This document shows positions 1 through 11,465 of a DNA stretch of 64,000 nt, one piece after another. The DNA is from Saussurea involucrata (lineage: Eukaryota > Streptophyta > Magnoliopsida > Asterales > Asteraceae): assembly GCA_033807775.1 (NCBI GenBank), contig CM066318.1, positions 81,595,379 through 81,659,378 on the forward strand. Reading direction: 5' to 3'. The notes under the pieces were generated by a model. It ran no database searches. It saw nothing but the letters and a program-made list of their open reading frames with translations, and was not told where the DNA came from. A program made the position numbers and the translations under genes. Within the stretch, counting starts at the first letter, position 1. Every line of letters begins with the position of its first letter.

Positions 1-621
1 CGGCCACCACAGTGGCGGCGCACGGCGGTGGCTGCTTCGCCGAAAAAGAAAAGAAAAGGAAAAGGAAACGAGGAGAGAAACGTACCCTTGACGATTATGA
101 TTCTGCAGCAAGAAAACGACAACCCTTCCTCCTTCACGACCCTCTCCCTCGCGACCTCCTTCTCGCCGGCGTAACAGCTCCGGCGGCAGCAGCAGCGGTG
201 GCCGGCGGTAACAGTTCCGGCGGCAGCAGCAGTGCCGGCAGCAGCGGCGGTGGCCGGTGGTTTCCTTCTTTCCGGTCGGTGAACAAACGAAAGCAAAAAG
301 GGGGGGGGTGCCGTAGGGCTTTGTGATTTCTTTTTTTTCCCTTTGATTGTTGTTCACGGCACACTAATCTCACAAACCAACATTAAATAAAATCACATGG
401 ACCTTGGTAGTTTTCTTCATGGGCCGAAACCCAATGAGGGTTTTTGGCCTTTTGTCACAAATAGCCCTTCAACTTGCAAGCCTCTCGCCACTAACCAAAA
501 TTCCGATAATTTAACGATTAGACCCAACTCGACTAACCCCGTTAACGGAAACCACGATAAATCGAACTTAAAAGAAAATAATTAAAACTAATAAATTACA
601 TACCGGGATACGGGCTTTACA
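1..621 (-). repeat. 3' LTR of element A (partial)
   Basis: Bases 1-621 match 5982-6605 almost base for base; the visible differences are mostly lengths of the G run near 301 and the T run near 330. It ends at 621 with TTTACA, immediately followed by the purine tract. The GC-rich GGC/GGT trinucleotide run at 175-260 gives a spurious reading frame rich in Ser, Gly and Ala that is not a gene. Confidence 0.88.
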
Positions 622-635
622 ACTCTCCCCCACTT
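622..635 (-). other. Polypurine tract of element A
   Basis: On the minus strand this reads AAGTGGGGGAGAGT and directly abuts the LTR start TGTAAAGCC. This is the expected plus-strand priming site of an LTR retrotransposon and fixes the element's orientation. Confidence 0.8.
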
Positions 636-638
636 GGA

Positions 639-722
639 TTAGACTTCGTCCTCGAAGTCTCTGCCTACGAATAGCTCCGGATAGTTCTCCCTCATCTCAA
701 CCTCAGGTTCCCTAGTCCACTT
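639..722 (-). pseudogene. C-terminal remnant of gypsy (chromovirus) polyprotein
   Basis: Minus-strand codons 722 to 639 read W-T-R-E-P-E-V-E-M-R-E-N-Y-P-E-L-F, then an acidic tail ending at TAA (641-639). The pattern W-x-x-E-x-E-x-x-M-x-x-x-Y-P-x-L-F is the hallmark of the chromodomain-like tail at the end of many plant chromovirus integrases; the intact chromovirus in this window ends with a similar tail (34.64 kb). It lies 17 bases from the LTR, where a pol stop is expected. Upstream on the minus strand the frame is lost, so the rest of pol is deleted or decayed. Only about 27 residues remain; it cannot be functional. Confidence 0.8.
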
Positions 723-3337
723 GAAATCTTTTCTAAAACTTCTCGGACACTTTTCTAACTAACGTACTCCTTCTAGGACACTGGAATTATGATCGGCAGA
801 ACACCCCAACAATTGGAATCATTCCTAGCCAAGCGACTTCGGTTGTCCCCCAACCTTAGATATCCCATACATCCCGAGTCAAATCTCAAGCTCTAACATT
901 CTAAAGTTGCTTACCAATATACCCACTGGATACTCGGATCCGATCATTCCTACTATTAACTGTCGATTAACTCCTATGAGTTCTACTAGACTCCCAAAAT
1001 TTACCCTACATGAATCGTCAAACCAGTAAACCTATAATCACCCACGAAGGTCATTCCACCACAACTATTCATCATAAGTAGGCATCTCAGGGTTACTACT
1101 ACCATTACCCGCCCTAGGAAACCTAGTTACACCGTAACAAGATACACCTTAACGCCTATCTCCCAGGTACGTCTCAAGGCCCGGCACATCGGAACTACCT
1201 CTCAGGTAAGTGCCCAAGACTATATCCTCCCAGTGCCTACTGGAAAGTCAAGGTCATAACACATGAATACCGGGGTCCCACCCCGAAATACTCAACCGAC
1301 CATTACCAACGACTGACTGACATGACCAAGGATCCAATGCAAAACAGTCTACCAACAACATGCCTATCCCAGAATGACTCACTCACCCAACATGTAAATA
1401 CGCAACGTGCAATAAGTGCAAAACTGTGCAACAAAACAACCCATTCACAAGACTTCACATCGAGCCATTAAAAATCGTGCAATTGACCCATGACTATCTC
1501 AAAGTCAAAACCGAGCAAAATGCTCCACGCTTGCTAGACCCATAAGTCGGTCAAAAACGCGTTTAAATAAAGTTTAAGCAAGCAATACTCTTAAATAACA
1601 TTAGTCCCAAACTCGACACGAGTTAAACAAAAGAGTTTTCTAAAAGGACTCACACCCTTAAAATTCTCAAAATGACACATAACACTTATAAACGCACTTC
1701 CCAAATGGTTTACAAAATCATTTACAAAATATTCTCAACGTCAAGATTTTTCATTTCAAAAAGACCGTAAGCAATAAAACTACTATTACCAGGTCGGTAG
1801 TTACGCAAAAATTGACACGCTCATCCCACATATGAAAATCATGTTGAAAATCATTTCATTGCAGCTTAGTTTACTCACAAACGTAAGCGAAATAAATAAT
1901 TTCTTTGAAAATGAACATTCACGGTTCTAGTATGAATTGACTCATGACATGCATTTAAAGTAACCGCTCGACCTTACACCGGGTGCGACAAAAGTGTGCA
2001 CATAATTTCAAAATCAGTTCCACGACATTTGACCCCAAAATTCCTCTTTTTCCAACATAAAATGTCGTGGCACAGGGTTCAAAAACAAATCTTACGCGCG
2101 TCGGCTAGTCATACAAAACGATGAAACGGTTTACAAATATACTTTTGTTAAAACACAACTGTTTCGTGTAAGTTTCAAACTTAAAAATAAAAACCAATCT
2201 GTTTTCTTCATTTGAAAATATCGACTAAAACCTCATAAAATCTCAAAAGGTGGGGTTCTTTAAATTGATTTCCAAGATTTCCCCAAATGGTCACATAAAC
2301 AAATAAGATATGCACCTCGTGAAATTAAACTCACACGACTCAACACGCCGTAAAACAAAACTTATTTTAACGAAATCATTCGAAAAGCTTTATACAGACA
2401 TCGTGGAATGTAACTTTCCGCCTCAACTCTAACATATGTGGAGGAGTTCCAATGTTAAAGTCATAAGCCGTAGTCACTTGCCCGACATTTTAAACACCAC
2501 AAAACACGGATATCATCTTACCCGGAAGAACCGTTGGAAAAATAACGAAATGAGACAAATTCTAACAAAGTTTGCACCCCCCGTAATAAAACGATTTCAT
2601 ACATTTTCAAAACCATATTTCAACATCTTGTGTGTGCGCTGAACATTTCCCAAAATTCCAAAACACCATCCATAAAATGATTTGAAACACAAGAATTTGA
2701 TAATGCAATCTATTTCAAAATCAAACTTTGTGCATGACTTAGTCGGCATTCTACGCCTCGACTCCTACTCCTCCAAATCTCTCCGGTCCACTAACGTCAT
2801 CCGGACATTTAAACCTCTTAGGCAAGTTGGGAAATTACATCAAATAATCCCTACGATTTTTCCTCAAATCAAAATCGGCTCTATAAGCCTATGATTCTAG
2901 CACAATCATCCATCTTGGCCCGAAACAAACATCATCCTCATCGTCACTCCAAGTGACTAATACTAGAATCGTCCTTTTATTCCAACGACTACTAATTTAT
3001 AACCTTCGACACTACCCCAACGATCATCCCATCAAAGCAAAACAAGTACACACCTGTACTAGTAGGTTTACTATAGTCGTTCCTCCTTGTGATGGCTACT
3101 CTGGGTAGATATTACAACGAGTTATTAGCACATAATAACTCACACTAACAACGCTCACGCTCAACTCCTTGGATTCCTCGTGACTTTCCCCGACTCGAGC
3201 ATTGATCCTGTGTTTCCGATAGTAGGAGCTCTACTACTACCTTCCACACCTATCATCACTCGTTCCGAGTTCCATCCGATGGGTCCAAGTAGTTTCTCGC
3301 CGATAACTACACACATATGCCCGCACCGGCATATGTA
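723..3337. other. Non-coding interior of element A
   Basis: About 2.6 kb with no convincing coding sequence on either strand; the ORFs present are under 75 codons and resemble nothing. Around 1050-1735, read on the minus strand, it resembles part of the solo LTR at about 8835-9500 in the same element-strand sense, for example at the block reading TAAACCATTTGGG. The segment therefore looks like a non-coding module shared with another LTR family. Confidence 0.6.
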
Positions 3338-4085
3338 CACACTCTTCCTAGCTCCCTAGGAATTCCACCCAACTCCACTACCCTTGCTATGACGAAATCC
3401 CCACTAGTCATGACGAGTCGCCTCACGAATGCACAGTCGCACACAGTGTAAAACCAGATAGACATTCGAATATAAGATTCTATCCTACAACGGTTGGACT
3501 CAAACAAGAGCTGCGCAATAGAACTAAATCCGACATTCTAAGGCTATTTGGTTCCTACCGCATGCAACCTATAGTGCATTCACTTAACAACTTATCAGGG
3601 CTAGCATGAACTCCTATTAGCAAACAACAAACATGCAGTACAGTGTAATAAGCACCAAGCAATCTAGCACACATACTCCTATGTTCTAGAAAGAAATCTA
3701 GCATATATACTCATATATAAACACTCTTCCCAGCTCACTAGGAATTTCGTCTCATCCCACTACCCTTGCTACCACGGAATCCCTATTAGCCATAACGAGT
3801 TGCCTCACGAATACCCAGTCGCATGCAGCGTGAATCAAATAGACATTCGAATACACGATCCTATCCTAGAACGGTTGGACTCAGACAAGAGCTGCGCAAT
3901 AGGACTAAATCAAATATTCTAAGGCTATATGATTCTTACTGCATACAACCTATAGGGCCTTCACTTAACAACCTACTATAACTAGCATTGATTCCTACTA
4001 GCAAGCAATCATCATACAGCATAGTGTCAACAACAGGCAATCTAGCATGCATACCCTATGATCTAGAAAGCAATACAACACTAAG
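3338..4085. repeat. 383-bp tandem duplication inside element A
   Basis: The segment starting at 3338 (ACTCTTCCTAGCTC) recurs head to tail from 3721 (ACTCTTCCCAGCTC). The copies share long blocks such as GACATTCGAATA and AGAGCTGCGCAATA but differ at many bases (roughly 80 percent identity by eye), so the duplication is old. It lies between the primer site and the decayed interior, in the leader position of the element. No coding potential. Confidence 0.8.
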
Positions 4086-4256
4086 TAATGTACCTTTCCC
4101 CTTTGACTCCGGTTGACTGTACACACTGCGCCCTCGATCACCGTTCCTCAAACGGATTTTTTCCTTCTGTTTATTTCCCAAAAACTTTAAAGAAAATTTT
4201 ATAGTCGCAAACTTGAGATCAAACACACCGAAATGCGTTTGATTCACTCAAGCCGT

Positions 4257-4268
4257 GCTCTGATACCA
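4257..4268 (-). other. Primer-binding site of element A (tRNA-iMet)
   Basis: On the minus strand this reads TGGTATCAGAGC, the complement of the 3' end of plant initiator tRNA-Met. It starts three bases after the LTR end at 4272. Confidence 0.9.
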
Positions 4269-4271
4269 AGT

Positions 4272-6605
4272 TGTAACGTCCCAAAAATTACAAGGAATTT
4301 AAAATTTTTAAAGTAACATTTCATTAATAAAAACTCATTTAATAATTCAATCATCTCATTTGCAAACTCATAATTAATATCCTTACGAACAATAAACAGC
4401 GGAATATATGTCTAAAATTAAAATCATAAAAGTAATCAACTCTTCCCACGCGCCAGTGTGTACTCGTCACGCCTTGGAGCCACTCGTACCTGAAACCACA
4501 AATTTATTGGGAAAGGGTAAGCACGAAGCTTAGTGAATTCAGACACCATAAATAACACAGTTATTTCCACATCACCTCTAAACAGATAATTGCACATAAA
4601 CAGCATACAAGTCTACGAACAAATCATAAACATGCATACCTACACCATCCCACCCAAAGGCATAAGCTGGTCCACCCGACCACACAATAACCGTGCAAGC
4701 ATTACCCGGCTCCCCCGGGTTCCTACGCCACCCGCGTATATAAACCTCGGTCCCGCCGAGTCACTACGCCACCCGCGTATATAAACCTCGGCCCCGCCGA
4801 GTCACTACGCCACCCGCGTATATAAACCTCGGCCCCACCGAACTCCTACGCCACCCGCGTAGTCATAACAATAAAGGTCTGACTAGACGCCCCACTATTT
4901 AGTCCCGCATCACAAACAATTAAAACTACCACACACGTACAAATCGTAATGTAAAAAGTAACCGACATTAGTTATAGTGAGAGAACTCACCTCATAAACG
5001 CGCCTAGCTCACAAACAATAATTCAAGCTTCACAAATCCAAGATCACTTCCCAACACCTAAACAATCGTTAAAATGTATCAATACGAGGCCCGGACCCTA
5101 AAACACGACGCACCCTTAAATCGTCACTAAAACGACTTTTCGGTCTAACCAAACAGGTCTGTTCGGGACCTGTTCCGACCTCCATAAACCCAGAAAATCC
5201 TCAAATAAATTTCATAACCAGAAAGTGCTCAGAGTTAGGGTTCCAAGGACATATTATACACCTCCTAACGAGTTTTCTACAATTTAATACAGATTTTACA
5301 AAATTGGCTAACTGCACAGCGAAAAACAGCACCTTTCGTTATAAAACAGCAGTTTGACACTAGCTACGGTCCGAACTGGTTTTTCCGCAAAACATAAGAA
5401 ACTTACTAGACTCAGAATGGGAACTTTTGGCACTAGTTTCATCCCAATCCGACATTCCTAGCAGAAGTTATGGCTTTCCCAAAACAGTGGCAGAAACTGT
5501 GACTTATAAAACGGAACGCGATCTGCCACATCCGGACCTGCTGTATAAACAGCCAATTTACGCCTAGCTAGAGGCCGAACCGGACTTCCGCTAAAACACG
5601 AAAAGTGTGCCCGGCACAGAATGTGAACCGTGGGCACCGGATTCGCCTCAATCCGAGCTACGACGGAAAAGTTATGGCCGTCGCAAAACAGTGGCAGGCA
5701 AACGTTTTCACATAAAATGATAACTAAAGGTTATAATCCCATTAAGTCAATGCTTAATCCAAACAGCCCCGGGAAGCCTAAAATCTACTGGAAACAGATC
5801 ATACCAAGATGTAACAACAGTCGTGCACCACCCCTCTTGCCGCCTCCGGCGGCGGCGGTGGTCGGCGGCGATCACGCACACACGCACACACACCACCCTC
5901 ATATCACCGACCCTCTCTTTCGATCGCTCTACGCGAGCCCACCCGCACACACAACCACACATGACCACGACCGCCCCCGCACGGCCACCACAGTGGCGGC
6001 GCACGGCGGTGGCTGCTTCGCCGGAAAAGAAAAGAAAAGGAAAAGGAAACGAGGAGAGAAACGTACCCTTGACGATTATGATTCTGCAGCAAGAAAACGA
6101 CAACCCTTCCTCCTTCACGACCCTCTCCCTCGCGACCTCCTTCTCGCCGGCGTAACAGCTCCGGCGGCAGCAGCACCGGTGGCCGGCGGTAACAGTTCCG
6201 GCGGCAGCAGCAGTGCCAGCAGCAGCGGCGGTGGCCGGTGGTTTCCTTCTTTCCGGTCGGTGAACAAACGAAAGCAAAAAGGGGGGGGGGGGTGCCGTAG
6301 GGCTTTGTGATTTCTTTTTTTTTTCCTTTGATTGTTGTTCACGGCACACTAATCTCACAAACCAACATTAAATAAAATCACATGGACCTTGGTAGTTTTC
6401 TTCATGGGCCGAAACCCAATGAGGGTTTTTGGCCTTTGTCACAAATAGCCCTTCAACTTGCAAGCCTCTCGCCACTAACCAAAATTCCGATAATTTAACG
6501 ATTAGACCCAACTCGACTAACCCCGTTAACGGAAACCACGATAAATCGAACTTAAAAGAAAATAATTAAAACTAATAAATTACATACCGGGATACGGGCT
6601 TTACA
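4272..6605 (-). repeat. 5' LTR of element A (complete, 2334 bp)
   Basis: Bounded by TG...CA on both strands and matching 1-621 over its left-most minus-strand portion. It contains a 41-bp tandem array (4724-4861) and the GGC-rich trinucleotide region at 6150-6240. Frames of 200 or more codons on both strands at 5630-6358 arise from that low-complexity GC-rich sequence and show no recognisable domain, so they are not called as genes. Confidence 0.88.
4724..4861. repeat. 41-bp tandem array of paired hairpins in LTR A
   Basis: TACGCCACCCGCGTA occurs at 4724, 4765, 4806 and 4847, exactly 41 bp apart. Each is a small inverted repeat (TACGC/GCGTA) and alternates with a second one of the type CTCGG...CCGAG. 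Each complete unit also carries TATATAAAC next to the first hairpin. Confidence 0.85.
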
Positions 6606-7564
6606 GTATGTTCTGCGCTAAGTCTCACTCCTTGTGTCACGAATGTCCAAACCGAATACCTAAATCACACGACACAAGATGGTATCAAACCACCTAATTA
6701 TCACCCCAAAACCATCCCTTATAATCCTAAACGATCCCTAATCGATACCTCAATCCTTGCCCCGAACAATGGACAAAACAAAGCGGAAAATCTCCCAACA
6801 AGGCTTGGCACGACCTTCCACGCGACCAAAATCGAGCCAGAAGCCGCGTGGAACACTGTCCAGTGTTTGACGCAACTTTCCGTGCGACCCAACTCGCGCC
6901 AGAACCCTCAGGAGGACTGTTTTCAGCCCCGCACACATATTTAGCCTAAAACTCACAAATTCTCATCCCAACTCTTCCCAAATCGATTTTAGACCTCCAA
7001 ATTGAGGTAGTCGATGCTCTAAACCTTCCCAAACAATATCTAAATAATATATCATCCATTTACCCATAGAAATCCATTATTTGAATGACTCTCTATTCAC
7101 AAAACTCACCAAATGGATATTTCTTGAAGATGAACACCAACAATGATGGTTTTGACCTCAAAACTCCAAGAAACCCATTCAAACTTAAAAGAGAAACTCT
7201 CAAACCAAAGGGTTTCAAACCAAAATGCATAAATGAGTAAGCTCTCACATTACCCAACCTCAAAACTCAACAAGAAAGCACAAGGGAGGAGGTATTTACC
7301 CTGATGAAGAAGAAGATGAACCTTCCCAAAACTGTTTTCTTCCTCTGATTTCTTCAAGAGCACAAACAAGGCACACACTTGCTCTCCAAGCCTCTACTCC
7401 AGGCTCCAGCCTCCAAATACGTTTTATGAGATAATGAGGGTTTAGGAAAGGGTTTTATCCATTTTCATTCCATATTTACACTCAAGACTGTAGTTTGAGT
7501 CTCAATCAAAACTCACTCCATATTTTCAGTTCTCTCAAAATTAACAAGGAACATGGTTATTACA
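6606..7564 (-). repeat. Truncated LTR-like fragment flanking element A
   Basis: Minus-strand sequence starting at 7564 reads TGTAATAACCATG, very like the start of the solo LTR at 52814 (TGTAATAACCGATATC). It continues with a leader-like stretch and is cut at 6606 by element A. The likely reading is an older gypsy-family LTR into which element A inserted. The other half would lie left of the window, so this stays tentative. No coding sequence seen. Confidence 0.45.
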
Positions 7565-7812
7565 TTTTACGTGTTTTGAAAGGATTAACATGCTAGAAGT
7601 ATTTTGATATGAAAGTTATGTTATGCATGAAACATTATTTCTAGTATATGTATAGGAGCGTATGCTGAGACGTTATTTCAAAAAGGGATGGGACTTGAAT
7701 TCTAACTAAGACCTTGCGTTTTTTGAGGGTCTATGTATTTTGTCAGAATATCATATTACCATATCAAGTGTTCCCCGCTATACATAACAACTTAAGAGAT
7801 CTCAATAGATAA
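7565..7812. other. Short AT-rich spacer
   Basis: A 248-bp stretch between the LTR fragment and the solo LTR at 7818. I see no gene, terminal repeat or other element in it. Confidence 0.5.
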
Positions 7813-7857
7813 TATATTATAACACCTCAAAAATTGGAAAACAAATTTTGGGACTTG

Positions 7858-7995
7858 CGGACGTCCGCATGGGCCAAGGGTCGGACGTCCGCGATGCGCG
7901 GAAGTCCGCGCGTCATCCGCGGAAGCAACAGAGAAAAAATGGGAAATCGGTCAAAGCAAGGTCGGACGTCCGCATGGTGACTAGTCGGACGTCCG
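7858..7995. promoter_or_regulatory. Cluster of CGGACGTCCG palindromes in the LTR U3 region
   Basis: Perfect 10-bp palindromes CGGACGTCCG occur at 7858-7867, 7882-7891, 7963-7972 and 7986-7995, with a degenerate copy near 7899. The GACGTC core is the C-box type of site bound by plant bZIP factors (established for the motif class). That it acts as an enhancer here is inferred from its place near the LTR start. Confidence 0.5.
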
Positions 7996-9965
7996 CGATA
8001 GGCCTGATGAGATATTTTGGTTTCCTTTTAAGACTTCTCCCTCTCTCATCCCTCATTTCATCCCCAACCCAAATCAGTTTTCTCCCTCTCTCTCTCTCTA
8101 AACCGATTCTCTCCTAAGAAAACCCTAAATCCTTCCCTCTTCTCTTCATCTTCCTCACTCAAATCAAACCCACTTCCACCATTGTTGAAGATATGAAAGC
8201 TTGAAGCTTTTGTGGAGACTAGGAGCTCTTATTTGGAGGATTCAAATGGTGAAGGTAATCTCTCCCTACCCAAAAGCTAGATTGTTGTTGTTTTCACTAT
8301 CTCTTCCATTTTGTGGTATTATTGGATGATTTTGGTTATGTTTGGTTAAAGTTATCTTCTTCTTCTTCACCCATGAAAATTAGGGTTTTGGTATGAGTTG
8401 AGATCTTGATGTAAAATATGTAAAATAGTAGGGGAATGATTCTTTATGGTTGGATGTGATTATTTATGGTTGGAAACTCATGGATCTAGGTTTTTGGATG
8501 ATTTGGCTTGAAGGTTCAAGTTTCTTCAAGGGAGCTTACGTTTGGGGAAAATCTAGATTTAGCCTAAATCTAGCAAGGTGAGTTCAAGTTGATTTGTGAA
8601 AACTTTGTACATGCCAAAAATGTTATTTTCCAAGTATTTGTGTGTTTTACTTGAAATTATAAATTGTTGAGTTATTTGATGAGTTTTACTCTTTTGAAGT
8701 ATTTAACTTCTTAAATATTGTAAAACACCCATATTTGGGATTTTTGGATATTTTGATGTGTAGAAATTATAATATGTCCTTAAAGATTTATTGCTCAAAA
8801 TGATGTCTATTTGATGGTTTAATCATGTTAGTGTAATTGATTTTATAAACCATTTGGGAAATACACGATTTAGTGTCAAGGGTCATTTTGAGAACTATAA
8901 ATATATGAGTCCTTTTGGGAAAACCCTTTTGTTTAACTCGTGTCGATTTTTGGGTTAATGATGATTTGGTGGTACTTGTTTACCTAAACGATGTTTAAAG
9001 GCATTTTATGCTATGATGACCGTTATTTATGGGTCTAATGAGTTTTGAGCATTTTACATGGTTTTGACTTTGAGGAAGTCTTGGGGCATTTTGTCCGGTT
9101 TTGATGACTCAATGTGGGGTCTTAATTATGGTTTGCATTTATTGCATCATATCGCATTTTACTGCGCATTATTGATATTTACATGCCCGGGTGCGTTAGT
9201 CATTCCAGGATGGGCATATTATTATAGTCTGTGTTGCATTGGATCCATAGGCACGTAAGTCAGTCTTTATTTGATGATCCATGGTCTACTGCATTGATGG
9301 GCGTTTTATTGACCTTCGCCATGTCGGGGCAATGCCATGGTTGTATCCCCGCTTGTGCCGAGCCTTTGGTGGTATTCTTAGTAATATTCCGCTAAGGTCA
9401 GCTGTCTCTTTGGGTGTGTCTTGAAAGTCGTCGTATGGGACACTTGGGCTTTTATGCAGTGAAGTGTCGTACGATTAACATTGTTTGAGTGGCGTACTTT
9501 TGTGTTCATCCACTCTCAATGGATACGGGTCTCCCCCGTCGTTGGCCAACCTTACTTGGGATTTTATAATGTCCTTGTTTTATTATTGTTGGTCTTATAC
9601 ATTTGACTGCGATTGGATGACTTTAATATTGGATTCCCCTCCATGTATATTGAAGTTTAAATGAAGACGGTAATTTCCATATTTATGGTATTTGGACTTC
9701 ATTACATTTTACGTTCGCGTGAGTATTGGTTCGTATCATGTTTTCAATGAAGTATATTATATGGATTGTTCTTCCATGATTTATGGGTTGAGTATTTTGT
9801 CGTCAACCGTATTTGAAGTTTTTGCATAATATAGATTTATTTACGTAATTGAGTGAGCTGGGATTGGAATTCATTTTGGAAAATGCTTTATACATTTTGG
9901 GAACTTTTCTCACAGATTTTGGGTGCGTTGGTGTCAGGATCGAATCTTAACAAGAATTAAACTTC

Positions 9966-10718
9966 TTAGAAACAGAATTTAGAGAATCTTGCGGAATTAA
10001 CAGAATCAGGGTTAGCAGCATTATCAGAGGATGAAGATAATAAAGCGGCATTATAAACAAATCCAGATGGCCTTCTTTTGGCTTCAACTTCAGCCTCAAA
10101 TACTCTCAGATCATTGTAGAGGTCATCTAGCTCTTTGTCCTCCAATTGGTCATTCTGTCTGAATGAGACTGTGTACATGGTCCATTCTTCTCCCAATGAT
10201 CTAAGGAACTTTCTATTGACATCATCAGCATCCATGTGTACACCCACAGTAGCTAATTCTCCAATCAACTTGTTAAATCTGTCAAAAGTTTGAGTCATAG
10301 ACTCATTCTTTGCAGACATGAAGTTCTCATATTGTTGCCTGAGAATAGCCTTTTGATTTCTCTTTGTGCTCTTTGTGCCAGTAAATCTTTTCTCCAGAGC
10401 ATTCCACAACATCTGTGCATCTGTGCAGTGTTGGAATTGATGTTGGTACTCATTAGGAATAGCCAAAAGCAGAGTGCTTAAGGCCTTCATCTCTGTTTGT
10501 CTGACTTTCTTTTCAGCATCTGTCTTGGGAGGAGGTCTCTTTCCATCTGCTCCAATCTTTCCTTCATTACATGGGCCATTTTCTATGATGTCCCATATTG
10601 CATAATCAGTAAGAAGAATGTACTGCTTGATTCTCAGTTTCCACATGTCAAATTCATTGGGTTTGAGCATGGGAACCTTTGAAACAAGAGTACTGTGAGT
10701 ATCCATTGAATTGTCCAT
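9966..10718 (-). pseudogene. gag: Truncated copia gag (DUF4219/UBN2-type)
   Basis: The likely start is the minus-strand ATG at 10718-10716, just after the primer site; a longer frame back to 10772 merely translates the primer site and LTR. About 240 residues follow in the copia capsid pattern: an N-terminal K-x-N-E-F-D-M-W-K-L-R-I-K segment, a middle helical region with the L-W-x-x-L-E-x-R-F type block, and the later F-N-K-L-I-G-E-L region. The zinc knuckle and all of pol are missing. The frame crosses the deletion junction at 9998 and ends at 9966 in LTR sequence, so the last few residues are foreign. Non-functional remnant. Confidence 0.85.
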
Positions 10719-10736
10719 AGCTTCTAAGATACCAAG

Positions 10737-10748
10737 GCTCTGATACCA
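10737..10748 (-). other. Primer-binding site of element C1 (tRNA-iMet)
   Basis: Minus strand reads TGGTATCAGAGC two bases after the LTR end CCTGACA. Confidence 0.9.
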
Positions 10749-11164
10749 CTTGTCAGGATCGAATCTTAACAAGAATTAAACTTCTTAGAAACAGAATTTA
10801 GAGAATCTTGCGGAATAGAACTCTAAATCAATTAAAGAACAATCAATAGAATTCAACACACTGTATATATCAAACTGTATTACTCACAAGCTTTACACCA
10901 AACCTCAATCTTGATGAACAGATCTCACCAAGACGACTTCTACTTCTCTAGAAATAGGATCTACGATCTTGAGGTTAATTCTCTCTCAATGGCTAAACAA
11001 CTTTTTTTTAAAAACTGTTCTCTCTTCTTTAAAACCCTAATAGCTATCTATATATATAACAGAATAAGTACAAGATAACTACTAAGAATAAAACGATCTT
11101 CAAAATATACTTCCACGCTTATCTTCAGCTTTCCTTCTTTATCTTCTCATACCATACATATCTA

Positions 11165-11465
11165 CTCAGCAGTATTAACAATGATTTGACTTAGCAGCAT
11201 TAACGACCTTCAGCAGTATTAACCTTCACAGTCTTCTAGCAGTAGTATCTCAGTTCAGCAGTACTAACCATGTCTTGCAGTAGTAATTTGGTCTAGCAGT
11301 ACTAACCGTGTCTAGCAGTAGTAACCTTGTCTAGCAGTAGTAACCTTGTCTAGCAGTAGTAACCTTGTCTAGCAGTAGTAACCTTGACTAGCAGTATTAA
11401 CTTTCTTCTGGCAGTATTAATGTAGACTTAGCAGTAGAAATCATGGACTAGCAGCACTATCCATA
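11165..11465. repeat. AGCAGTA(T/G)TAAC minisatellite in the copia LTR
   Basis: A dozen or more short units of the form (T)AGCAGTATTAAC or AGCAGTAGTAACC. They include four almost perfect 19-bp copies of TAGCAGTAGTAACCTTGTC at about 11312-11390. The same array type is in both LTRs of the element at 17438-22275, so it is a property of the family's U3 region. Confidence 0.85.

Larger units (their letters stand above)
1..6605 (-). mobile_element. Gypsy-type LTR retrotransposon, largely non-coding (element A, truncated by window edge)
   Basis: Two direct copies of one LTR bracket this element: 4272-6605 (complete, 2334 bp) and 1-621 (only its last part lies in the window). On the minus strand the LTR starts TGTAAAGCCCG and ends GGGACGTTACA. 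A primer site complementary to initiator tRNA-Met follows the 5' LTR at 4257-4268, and a purine-rich tract precedes the 3' LTR at 622-635, so orientation is minus. The 3.65 kb interior has no long ORF. Only the last codons of a gypsy polyprotein survive (639-722), which makes this a non-autonomous, LARD-like derivative of a chromovirus-type element. The right flank is GTATG; the matching target duplication lies outside the window. Confidence 0.85.

Noticed and set aside
5630..6358. Overlapping frames of more than 200 codons on both strands in LTR A
   Set aside because: They result from GC-rich GGC/GGT trinucleotide repeats and purine-rich stretches, overlap each other on both strands, match no domain and lie wholly within a retrotransposon LTR. 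The shorter copy at 12-326 is the same sequence.
7848..8117. Small basic ORF with repeated GGACGTCCGC
   Set aside because: Coding potential comes from the palindromic DNA motif and the following CT-rich leader of a solo LTR.
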